DNA of 5,496 nucleotides from an uncultured Gemmatimonadota bacterium (lineage in GTDB: Bacteria > Gemmatimonadota > Gemmatimonadetes > Gemmatimonadales > GWC2-71-9): assembly GCA_937961295.1 (NCBI GenBank), contig CALGOK010000020.1, positions 1 to 5,496 of the forward strand. Reading direction: 5' to 3'. Below are positions 1 through 4,827 of the stretch, piece after piece. The notes under the pieces are model-generated. The model saw nothing but the letters and a program-made list of their open reading frames with translations. It had not been told where the DNA came from and did no database searches. Both the position numbers and the translations under genes were made by a program. Numbering within the stretch: the stretch's first letter is position 1; each line of letters starts with the position of its first letter.

Positions 1-395
1 GTCGCCGCCTCGATCCGGTCGACCGCCTCGCGAGACCGCGGCGCGAGCCGGTCGAGGTCGCCGAGCATGCGGACGCGGACGCCCTCGCGGCGCAGCTCGT
101 CGGATTCGCGGGCGACGTGCTCCTCCAGCAGCAGCATGAGCGCGTCGATCTCCGCCGCGGGCCGCTGCCAGTTCTCCTGGGAGAAGGCGAAGACGGTGAG
201 CACCTCGACGCCGGCGTGGAGCGCGCCCTCGACCGCCTCCCGCACCGCGCGGGCGCCGGCCTGGTGCCCGGCCGGCCGCTCGAGGCCCCGCTCGCGGGCC
301 CAGCGGCCGTTGCCGTCCATGATGATGGCGACGTGTCGCGGGACTGCGCCGTGCAGGCGGACCTGGTCGAGGCGGGAGGCGGGCGCGTCGGTCAC
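1..395 (-). CDS. uppS: Undecaprenyl diphosphate synthase (isoprenyl transferase), N-terminal part, runs off the window
   Basis: A cis-prenyltransferase that condenses isopentenyl diphosphate onto farnesyl diphosphate to make the C55 lipid carrier for peptidoglycan and other envelope polymers; it acts in the cytoplasm at the membrane. The reading frame was translated by hand from the minus strand and gives 131 residues before the window edge, roughly half of the usual ~250. Seen directly: PRHVAIIMDGNGRWA at residues 19-33, containing the catalytic Asp (D27), N29 and R31 of the family; H44; and FSQENWQRP at 71-79 with the substrate-binding E74, N75 and R78, where the second Ser of the usual FSSENW is Gln. 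LGDLDRL at 111-117 fits the later GD motif. The start is GTG at 395, overlapping the frr stop as GTGA. No close Shine-Dalgarno is visible (an AAGGA lies about 20 bases upstream), so coupling to frr translation is likely. The 3' end is missing. Confidence 0.93.
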   Translation of the reverse strand, partial: MTDAPASRLDQVRLHGAVPRHVAIIMDGNGRWARERGLERPAGHQAGARAVREAVEGALHAGVEVLTVFAFSQENWQRPAAEIDALMLLLEEHVARESDELRREGVRVRMLGDLDRLAPRSREAVDRIEAA

Positions 396-943
396 ACTTC
401 GAGGACTTCGGCTTCCTTGGCCTTGAGCAGCTCGTCGATCTGCTGCACGGCATCGTCGGTGTGCTTCTGCACTTCCTTCTCGCTGCGCGCCTTCTCGTCG
501 TCGGAGACGTGCTCGACCTTCTTGATCTTCCCCATCGCGTCGGTGCGCGCGTGCCGCACGGCCACCTTCCCCTCCTCGCCGAGCTTGCCGCAGAGCTTGA
601 CGAGCTCCTTGCGGCGCTCCTCGGAGAGCATCGGGAGGGGCACCCGGATCAGGTTGCCCTGGGTCTGCGGATTGAGCCCCATGCCGCTGTCGCGGATCGC
701 CTTCTCGATGGCCTGCGTGAGGCCCTTGTCGAACGGCTGCACGGTGAGCATCCGGGGCTCGGGCGCGGAGACCATGGCCACCTGGTTGAGCGCCATCGGG
801 GAGCCGTACGCCTCGACGCGCACCAGGTCGAGCAGGTGCGGCGACGCCTTGCCGGTCCGGATCGACGAGAGCTCCTTCCGGGTGTTCTCGATCGCCTTCT
901 GCATCCCGGCGTGCGCGGACTTGACGATGTCGGAGAGGGTCAT
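392..943 (-). CDS. frr: Ribosome recycling factor
   Basis: RRF, which with EF-G splits the post-termination ribosome so that subunits can be reused. The protein has 183 residues, against about 185 in the family, and is full length. Seen directly: SIRTGKASP at 27-35, YGSPMALNQ at 46-54, the block DSGMGLNPQTQGNLIRVPLP at 85-104, SEERRKELVK at 107-116 and VAVRHARTDA at 127-136. The last holds the arginines (R130, R133) matching the VAVRNVRRDA region that is essential in the E. coli protein. Domain I is the three-helix bundle formed by the N- and C-terminal parts; domain II is the middle beta-rich part. The ATG start overlaps the pyrH stop as ATGA. There is no recognisable Shine-Dalgarno before it, so reinitiation by ribosomes finishing pyrH is the likely entry route. 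Its stop overlaps the uppS GTG start. Confidence 0.97.
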   Translation of the reverse strand: MTLSDIVKSAHAGMQKAIENTRKELSSIRTGKASPHLLDLVRVEAYGSPMALNQVAMVSAPEPRMLTVQPFDKGLTQAIEKAIRDSGMGLNPQTQGNLIRVPLPMLSEERRKELVKLCGKLGEEGKVAVRHARTDAMGKIKKVEHVSDDEKARSEKEVQKHTDDAVQQIDELLKAKEAEVLEV

Positions 944-1644
944 CGGACGAGGGTGCCGACGCGCTCGCCCGCGAGGGCGCGCGCGATCGCGCCGGTCTGG
1001 TTGATGTTGAGGACCACGATCGGCAGCCGGTTGGCCTGGCAGAGCCCGAACGCATTGGCGTCCATCACCGCGTAACCGTTCACCAGCGCCTCCTGGAAGG
1101 TGAGTTCCGGGATGTGCTGCGCGGACGGATCGCGGCGCGGGTCGGCGGTGAACACGCCGTCGACATTGGTGGCCTTGAGCACCACCTCGGCCTCCATCTC
1201 GAGCGCCCGCAGCACCGCCGCGGTGTCGGTCGAGAAGAACGGGTTGCCGGTGCCGCCCGCGAAGATCACCAGGCGGCCCTTCTCGAGGTGACGCATCATC
1301 CGCCGCCGGATGTACGGCTCGGCGAGCGACTCCATCCGGATCGCGGTGAGCACCCGGGTCTCGATGCCGCTCGCCTCGAGGACGTTCTGCAGCGCCAGGG
1401 CGTTGATCACCGTGGCGAGCATCCCCATGTAGTCGGCCGAGACGCGATCGAGCCCGTGCTCGCTGGCCATCGCGCCGCGGACGATGTTGCCGCCGCCCAC
1501 CACCAGGCCGAGGGACACGCCGCTGGCGTGCACCTCCTGGATCTGCCTGGCCAGCGACTCGATCACCTCGTAATCGAGCCCGGTGCCGCGCGCCCCGGCG
1601 AGCGCCTCGCCGGAGAGCTTGAGGAGGGCGCGACGGTAGGCCAT
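940..1644 (-). CDS. pyrH: Uridylate (UMP) kinase
   Basis: Bacterial UMP kinase of the amino-acid-kinase fold, a hexamer in known members, converting UMP and ATP to UDP in pyrimidine nucleotide synthesis; many members are activated by GTP and inhibited by UTP. The protein has 234 residues, the normal length. Seen directly: KLSGE at 9-13 (phosphate binding), VVGGGNIVRG at 48-57, ADYMGMLAT at 70-78 with D71 contacting UMP, FAGGTGNPFFSTDTAA at 128-143, KATNVDGVFTADP at 157-169 (ATP side) and MDANA at 194-198. A much longer same-frame ORF extends upstream through tsf, but the ATG at 1644 is the true start: the family begins with this residue block, and the ATG shares one base with the tsf stop (TGATG). 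A GAGG sits about 4 bases upstream, a little too close for an ideal site, so coupling to tsf is likely. Confidence 0.97.
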   Translation of the reverse strand: MAYRRALLKLSGEALAGARGTGLDYEVIESLARQIQEVHASGVSLGLVVGGGNIVRGAMASEHGLDRVSADYMGMLATVINALALQNVLEASGIETRVLTAIRMESLAEPYIRRRMMRHLEKGRLVIFAGGTGNPFFSTDTAAVLRALEMEAEVVLKATNVDGVFTADPRRDPSAQHIPELTFQEALVNGYAVMDANAFGLCQANRLPIVVLNINQTGAIARALAGERVGTLVR

Positions 1645-2486
1645 CAGGCCTCGCCGATCTTGAAGCGGGCGAAGCGCCGGACCGTCATCCCGGGCACGCC
1701 GGCGAGCAGCTGCCCCACGGTCTTCGACTCGTCCTTGATGAACGCCTGCTCCACCAGCGCGCGCTCGGTGGCGAACTTCTTCACCTTCCCCTCGACGATC
1801 TTGCCGCGGATCGCCTCGGGCTTCCCCTCGGCGGCCACCTGCTCCTCGGCAATCCGCCGCTCGCGCTCGAGCAGCTCGGCCGGGATGTCGTCGGTGGTCA
1901 CCGCGATCGGGTCGGCGGAGGCGACGTGCAGCGCCACCTCGCGCGCCACGGCGAGCGCCTCGCCGCCGGTGGCGCCCGCCACCTCGACCAGCACGCCGAC
2001 CTGGCTGTTGAAGTGGCGGTACTCCCCCACCAGGCCGCCGAACTTGGCGACGCGCTTGAGCGTCATCGCCTCGCCGGTCTTGCCGGAGGCCTGCTTGATG
2101 GTCTCCTCGATCGTGCGGCCGTCCATCGTCTCGGCGAGGAACGCGTCGCGGCTCACGCCGACCGGCGATTCCGCCAGCGCGTGCTGGGCGAGCCGCCGGG
2201 CCAGCGCCTGGAACTCGTCGTTGCGGGCGACGAAGTCGGTCTCGGTGTTGAGCTCGACCATCGCCGCGGTGCTGCCGTCGGCGGTCGTCTCGATGACGAC
2301 GAGCCCCTGGGCCGCGTCGCGACCGGCGCGCTTCTCGGCCTTGGCGATGCCCTTCTTGCGGAGGATCTCGCCGGCGAGCTCCATGTCGCCGTTGGCCTCC
2401 TCGAGCGCCTTCTTGCAATCCATCATCCCCGCCCCGGTGCGGGCGCGGAGCTCGGCGATGTCCTTGGTCGTGATCGTGGTGCTCAT
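1644..2486 (-). CDS. tsf: Translation elongation factor Ts
   Basis: EF-Ts, the guanine nucleotide exchange factor that releases GDP from EF-Tu so it can bind GTP and aminoacyl-tRNA again. The protein has 280 residues, close to the 283 of E. coli. Seen directly: the N-terminal UBA-like segment with RTGAGMMDCKKALEE at 16-30; ELNTETDFVARND at 78-90 including TDFV (D84, F85), the residues that disturb the Mg site of EF-Tu; HVAS at 187-190; and the C-terminal module ending with GQLLAGVPGMTVRRFARFKIGE. The start is ATG at 2486, fixed by the conserved N-terminus about 15 residues before RTGAG. The Shine-Dalgarno is poor: CAGG lies almost against the start and a CGGA lies further up. An intrinsic terminator lies about 40 bases upstream, between this gene and rpsB, and no promoter is evident after it. 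Confidence 0.98.
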   Translation of the reverse strand: MSTTITTKDIAELRARTGAGMMDCKKALEEANGDMELAGEILRKKGIAKAEKRAGRDAAQGLVVIETTADGSTAAMVELNTETDFVARNDEFQALARRLAQHALAESPVGVSRDAFLAETMDGRTIEETIKQASGKTGEAMTLKRVAKFGGLVGEYRHFNSQVGVLVEVAGATGGEALAVAREVALHVASADPIAVTTDDIPAELLERERRIAEEQVAAEGKPEAIRGKIVEGKVKKFATERALVEQAFIKDESKTVGQLLAGVPGMTVRRFARFKIGEA

Positions 2487-2525
2487 GCCTGCTGATGTCC
2501 GTTCGTGTCTAGAGGTCCGTGTGTG

Positions 2526-2565
2526 AAAACCGCCGTCCGGGGCCGTGAGGGCCGGCGGACGGCGG
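2526..2565 (-). terminator. Intrinsic terminator or attenuator between rpsB and tsf
   Basis: On the minus strand a perfect 9-bp GC-rich stem (arms 2557-2565 and 2530-2538, CCGCCGTCC with GGACGGCGG) encloses an 18-base loop. The loop can itself pair through GGCC at 2541-2544 and 2550-2553. Four T residues follow immediately (2529-2526). This is the standard layout for Rho-independent termination of transcripts leaving rpsB. The plus strand lacks a T run after the same hairpin, so the signal is directional. Because tsf and the genes after it have no visible promoter of their own, it probably works as a partial terminator that lowers expression beyond rpsB, but that role is inferred. Confidence 0.8.
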
Positions 2566-2593
2566 CAATCGCGCTGGCCGGCCGGAGCCGGGA

Positions 2594-3466
2594 TCAGCCG
2601 TTGGCGTCGCCGCCCGACTCTGCCGGGGCGTCGCTTGGCTTCAGCCGCGCCGCGATCGCCTCGGGGCGCGCCTTCCGCTTGCGCCGCGGGCGGCGGCGCT
2701 TGCGGTCGTCGTCACTGGCGCCGTCGCCCTCGCCGGCCGAGTAGGTCTCGGCCTCGTCGTCGAGCGCCACCTCGCGCACCGGCACCTGCGCCCGCGCCTC
2801 GCGGATCGCCTCGCAGAGCGCCGCGGTGAGCAGCGACACCGAGCGGATCGCGTCGTCGTTGCCAGGGATCGGCACGGTGATCAGGTCGGGATCGGCGTTG
2901 GTGTCGACGATCGCCACCACCGGGATGCCGAGGCGATTCGCCTCCTGCACCGCGATCCGCTCCTTCTTCGCGTCGACCACGAAGAGCGCGCCGGGCAGCC
3001 GGCCCATGTGCTTGATCCCCTCGAGGTTGCGCGACAGCTTCTCGCGCTCCCGGGAGAAGAGCAGCTGCTCCTTCTTGGTGTAGTTCTCGAAGTCGCCCTC
3101 GGCCGACCCCTGCTCCAGGTCGCGCAGGCGGCGAATCTGCTTCTTGATGGTCTGGAAGTTCGTCAGGGTGCCGCCGAGCCAGCGCTCGGTCACCCAGTGG
3201 GCGCTGGCGTTGCGCGCCTCTGCCTCCACCACCGCCTTGAGCTGGCGCTTGGTGCAGACGAACAGGACGTTCTCGCCCCGGAGGGCGATCGACTTCAGCA
3301 GCTCGGACGCCTTCTCCAGCTGCTTGAGGGTCTTCTGGAGGTCGATCAGGTAGATCCCCGACCGCTCGGCGAAGATGAACTTGCGCATCTTCGGGTTCCA
3401 GCGGCGGGTCTGGTGGCCGAAGTGGGTCCCGGCCTCCAGCAGCTCGTGCAGCGACGGCAGTGCCAC
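2594..3466 (-). CDS. rpsB: 30S ribosomal protein S2 with a charged C-terminal extension
   Basis: S2 sits on the back of the 30S subunit between head and body and is needed for S1 binding and initiation in model bacteria. Seen directly: LLEAGTHFGHQTRRWNPKM at 9-27, the family signature; ERSGIYLIDLQKT at 34-46; VCTKRQ at 70-75; WLGGTLTNFQTI at 96-107; MGRLPGALFVVDAKKERIAVQEA at 154-176; and PVVAIVDTNADPDLITVPIPGNDDAIRS at 182-209. The core ends near residue 230. Residues 236-254 are acidic, 255-267 are almost all Arg and Lys, and 268-290 form a further Ala/Pro/Gly-rich stretch, giving 290 residues against 241 in E. coli. The start is GTG at 3466, chosen because AAGGAG lies 8 bases before it and the conserved N-terminus follows at once. 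It follows rpsI after a 300-base leader and precedes tsf across a terminator. Confidence 0.98.
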   Translation of the reverse strand: MALPSLHELLEAGTHFGHQTRRWNPKMRKFIFAERSGIYLIDLQKTLKQLEKASELLKSIALRGENVLFVCTKRQLKAVVEAEARNASAHWVTERWLGGTLTNFQTIKKQIRRLRDLEQGSAEGDFENYTKKEQLLFSREREKLSRNLEGIKHMGRLPGALFVVDAKKERIAVQEANRLGIPVVAIVDTNADPDLITVPIPGNDDAIRSVSLLTAALCEAIREARAQVPVREVALDDEAETYSAGEGDGASDDDRKRRRPRRKRKARPEAIAARLKPSDAPAESGGDANG

Positions 3467-3474
3467 GAATGGTG

Positions 3475-3480
3475 CTCCTT
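3475..3480 (-). promoter_or_regulatory. Shine-Dalgarno sequence deciding the rpsB GTG start
   Basis: AAGGAG on the minus strand, 8 bases before the GTG at 3466. It is the strongest ribosome binding site in the window and settles the non-ATG start of rpsB. Confidence 0.85.
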
Positions 3481-3507
3481 GCGCGTTGGTTGTCTCGTCC
3501 GCCTTCC

Positions 3508-3526
3508 GTCACCTGCCGGCAGTGAC
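3508..3526 (-). promoter_or_regulatory. Candidate hairpin in the rpsB leader
   Basis: The near-perfect dyad GTCAC-CTGCCGGCAG-TGAC (plus-strand reading) has a single-base bulge at 3512. It would form an eight-pair stem about 40 bases upstream of the rpsB start and 27 bases upstream of its Shine-Dalgarno. Ribosomal protein S2 controls its own mRNA through the leader in enterobacteria; whether this unrelated-looking structure plays that part here is conjecture. Confidence 0.35.
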
Positions 3527-3603
3527 CCCGCAGGGCACCGTACCGCCGGCATCGGGAAAGCGTGGTCTCCTCCGGCCACCCGGCCGGGAGGGTGAACTGC
3601 GTG

Positions 3604-3623
3604 CCGCGTCGCGCGCGACGCGG
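3604..3623. repeat. Palindrome copy 1, perfect 20-bp dyad
   Basis: CCGCGTCGCG followed directly by its reverse complement CGCGACGCGG, a perfect 20-bp palindrome. It shares its arms with copy 2, whose centre lies 38 bases away. In RNA it would form a stable hairpin with a GCGC loop. It may be a DNA-binding dyad, a transcript 3'-end hairpin or a small repeat family; the sequence does not choose between these. Confidence 0.75.
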
Positions 3624-3640
3624 TCCTGCTGCGTCCTGCC

Positions 3641-3662
3641 GCCGCGTCGCGTGCGACGCGGC
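3641..3662. repeat. Palindrome copy 2, 10-bp arms around GT
   Basis: GCCGCGTCGC and GCGACGCGGC flank a two-base centre. Aligned with copy 1 it differs over the shared 20 bases only at one central position (T for C). Its first four minus-strand bases (3662-3659) are also part of a competing 8-bp stem with 3683-3690. Confidence 0.75.
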
Positions 3663-3686
3663 TGATCCTGCCCTTCATCGACATCA

Positions 3687-3708
3687 GCCGTCGCGCACGC
3701 GCGCCGGC
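3687..3708. repeat. Palindrome copy 3, diverged 22-bp dyad
   Basis: A 22-base inverted repeat reading GCCGTCGCGC to GCGCGCCGGC around a central AC, with one mismatched pair (3691 with 3704). The outer GCCG/CGGC and the inner CGCG arms resemble copies 1 and 2, so it may be a diverged third member. It is the first strong hairpin met by RNA polymerase after the rpsI stop, about 60 bases downstream, but no T run follows. Confidence 0.55.
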
Positions 3709-3766
3709 TACGAACGGCCTCCGGATCGAGGGCAGCCCACCGAGCGCCCCCGACCATCCAGCCGCA

Positions 3767-4171
3767 TCAACGCTTGCTGAACTGGAACCGCTTCCGGGCG
3801 CCCGGGCGACCCGGCTTCTTGCGCTCGACCATCCGCGGATCGCGGGTCAGCAGGCCGTTGGCGCGCAACTTGGTGCGGTGCTGCTCGTCGGCGGCCACCA
3901 GCGCGCGGGCGATCGCGTGACGCATCGCGCCGGCCTGGCCGGTCACCCCGCCGCCGTCGACGTGCGCCTTGACGTCGAACGAGCCGAGGGTGTCGGTGGC
4001 CGTGAACGGCTGCTGGATGTGCTGCACCAGCGACGGCCGCGGGAAATAGTCGCCCAGCGTGCGGCCGTTGACGTCCCACTTGCCGGTGCCGGGGGTGAGA
4101 TACACCCTGGCCACGGAGGTCTTGCGGCGGCCGACGGCCTGCCAGCGGAGCTGCTCGGAGGTCGCGGTCAT
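3767..4171 (-). CDS. rpsI: 30S ribosomal protein S9
   Basis: S9 is a head protein of the 30S subunit whose C-terminal tail reaches the P-site tRNA. From the ATG at 4171 it has 134 residues, against 130 in E. coli. Seen directly: VGRRKTSVARVYL at 13-25, NGRTLGDYFPR, GGGVTGQAGAMRHAIARAL in the middle, the segment LTRDPRMVERKKPGRPGARKRF and the universal tail QFSKR, whose final Arg contacts tRNA. A GTG codon directly before the ATG could also start the protein, one residue longer. The ATG is preferred because GAAGG lies 7 bases upstream of it, inside rplM, against only 4 bases for the GTG. The ATG shares one base with the rplM stop (TGATG), so the two genes are probably translationally coupled and made in step. 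Confidence 0.97.
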   Translation of the reverse strand: MTATSEQLRWQAVGRRKTSVARVYLTPGTGKWDVNGRTLGDYFPRPSLVQHIQQPFTATDTLGSFDVKAHVDGGGVTGQAGAMRHAIARALVAADEQHRTKLRANGLLTRDPRMVERKKPGRPGARKRFQFSKR

Positions 4172-4620
4172 CACTCGGCCTTCGCGGTGGCGATGGAGTA
4201 GGGCTTCGGCTGCTGCGCGGCGTGCGGATGCTCCGCCCCGCCATACACCTTGAGCTTGGTCCGGAGCTTCTGGCGCGAGAGCGAGTTCTTCGGGAGCATC
4301 CCGAACACCGCCTTCTCGATCACCCGGTCCGGATGCTTCTCGAGCAGCACCCCGGCCGGCGTGTGGGACTCGTGCCCCATGTAGCCGGTGTGCTTGAAGT
4401 AGGTCTTCTTGGCGACCTTGTTGCCGGTCAGCCGAACCTTCGAGGCGTTCACCACCACCACGAAATCGCCCCCGTCCATGTGCGGGGTGAACGACGGCTT
4501 GTGCTTGCCGCGGATCAGCTGGGCCACCGCGGTGGCGAGCCGGCCAAGGGGAATGTCCGCCGCATCCACGACATGCCAGTCGTGGGAGATGTCGGACGGC
4601 TTGGCGCTGAACGTCTTCAT
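4171..4620 (-). CDS. rplM: 50S ribosomal protein L13
   Basis: L13 is an early-assembly protein of the 50S subunit that binds 23S rRNA. The protein has 149 residues, against 142 in E. coli. Seen directly: DWHVVDAADIPLGRLATAVAQLIRGKHKP, the family N-terminal block, at 14-42; GDFVVVVNASKVRLTGNK at 51-68; KTYFKHTGYMGHESH at 72-86; RVIEKAVFGMLPKNSLSRQKL at 99-119; and the signature YGGAEHPHAAQQP at 126-138. The ATG start has AGGAAG 7 bases upstream. It is the first gene after the only good promoter in the window and heads the rplM-rpsI pair. A small hairpin directly before the Shine-Dalgarno may modulate its translation. Confidence 0.98.
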   Translation of the reverse strand: MKTFSAKPSDISHDWHVVDAADIPLGRLATAVAQLIRGKHKPSFTPHMDGGDFVVVVNASKVRLTGNKVAKKTYFKHTGYMGHESHTPAGVLLEKHPDRVIEKAVFGMLPKNSLSRQKLRTKLKVYGGAEHPHAAQQPKPYSIATAKAE

Positions 4621-4627
4621 GCCGGGT

Positions 4628-4648
4628 CTTCCTGCCGCCCTGGGCGGC
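4628..4648 (-). promoter_or_regulatory. rplM leader hairpin abutting its Shine-Dalgarno
   Basis: On the minus strand GCCGCCCAGGGCGGC (4648-4634) can form a 6-7 bp GC stem with a tiny loop. It is followed without a gap by AGGAAG (4633-4628), which lies 7 bases before the rplM ATG. A stem this close to the ribosome binding site could limit ribosome access, or serve as a binding site for a ribosomal protein. L13 is reported to repress its own operon in E. coli; a similar control here is inference. Confidence 0.45.
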
Positions 4649-4675
4649 GAGTCATCGTTTCGGACACAGACCCCA

Positions 4676-4705
4676 AAAATAGGCGGTAGAAGGGGTTGGC
4701 GTCAA
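4676..4705 (-). promoter_or_regulatory. Sigma70-type promoter for rplM-rpsI
   Basis: On the minus strand TTGACG (4705-4700, five of six consensus bases) is followed after 18 bases by TATTTT (4681-4676, four of six, including the key T, A and final T). It lies in the least GC-rich patch of the gap, and the implied start near 4669 gives a leader of about 50 bases before the rplM ATG. It separates ribosomal protein transcription from the upstream gdhA gene. Transcription of rpsB and the later genes probably also depends at least partly on it, since no other promoter is convincing. Confidence 0.65.
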
Positions 4706-4719
4706 TTGGCGCGACAGCG

Positions 4720-4787
4720 CGAGGGGCGAGGAGCGAGGGGCGGCCCGGGTCGGCCGCGTCGACCCGCCCTTCGCCCCTCGCCCCTCG
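4720..4787. repeat. Inverted arrays of a GAGGGGC heptamer forming a long hairpin
   Basis: Three tandem heptamers GAGGGGC, GAGGAGC, GAGGGGC (4721-4741) face three in the opposite sense, GCCCTTC, GCCCCTC, GCCCCTC (4766-4786). The arms pair over 21 bases with one A:C mismatch and one G:T. Between them CGGGTCG (4746-4752) pairs with CGACCCG (4760-4766) to form an inner stem that uses the first base of the right arm. It lies after the gdhA stop and just upstream of the rplM promoter. No T run follows on either strand, so it is not a textbook terminator, though a stem of this size may still end or protect the gdhA transcript. Confidence 0.75.
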
Positions 4788-4827
4788 CCTCGTCGCAATC
4801 CAAGTTCAAGCCAATCAACGACTTGTG

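Larger units (their letters stand above)
3467..3766. other. 300-base gene-free region between rpsI and rpsB
   Basis: No credible gene is seen. The open frames crossing it on both strands give Arg/Ala/Pro/Gly-rich translations typical of GC-rich noncoding DNA. It holds, in minus-strand order, three GC-rich palindromes (3708-3687, 3662-3641, 3623-3604), a fully self-complementary 10-mer CCCGGCCGGG at 3579-3588, a hairpin at 3526-3508 and the rpsB Shine-Dalgarno. I looked for -35/-10 pairs reading into rpsB and found none that is convincing, and no T run follows any of the palindromes. It is best read as a long structured leader of rpsB, or a processing or Rho-dependent termination zone after rpsI; which of these applies cannot be told from sequence alone. 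Confidence 0.7.

Noticed and set aside
117..1004. Long plus-strand open frames opposite uppS/frr, and similar ones at 1114-2526 and 3008-3595
   Set aside because: They are antisense to well-identified conserved genes and their translations are low-complexity Arg/Ala/Ser/Leu-rich, as expected from the complement of GC-rich codons.
940..2418. A 492-codon minus-strand frame that could be read as a larger pyrH or a fusion
   Set aside because: The N-terminal half is the wrong frame of tsf and is Arg/Gly-rich; the UMP kinase begins normally at the ATG at 1644.
2506..2534. A tsf promoter with TAGACA as -10
   Set aside because: At 17 bases upstream the sequence is GGCGGT, inside the terminator stem, and the TTTTCA run is only 12 bases away; no acceptable pair exists.
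3541..3600. An rpsB promoter in the leader, using TACGGT or TTCACC
   Set aside because: Neither hexamer has a partner at 16-18 bases, so the region gives no supported promoter.
3509..3757. An 82-codon minus-strand open frame filling most of the rpsI-rpsB gap
   Set aside because: The product is Arg/Gly/Ala-rich with no recognisable motif, crosses the palindromes and shows no ribosome binding site; it looks like chance openness in GC-rich DNA.
4172..4174. GTG as the rpsI start, one codon before the ATG
   Set aside because: The GAAGG site is only 4 bases from the GTG but 7 from the ATG, and the ATG gives the same protein less one residue.
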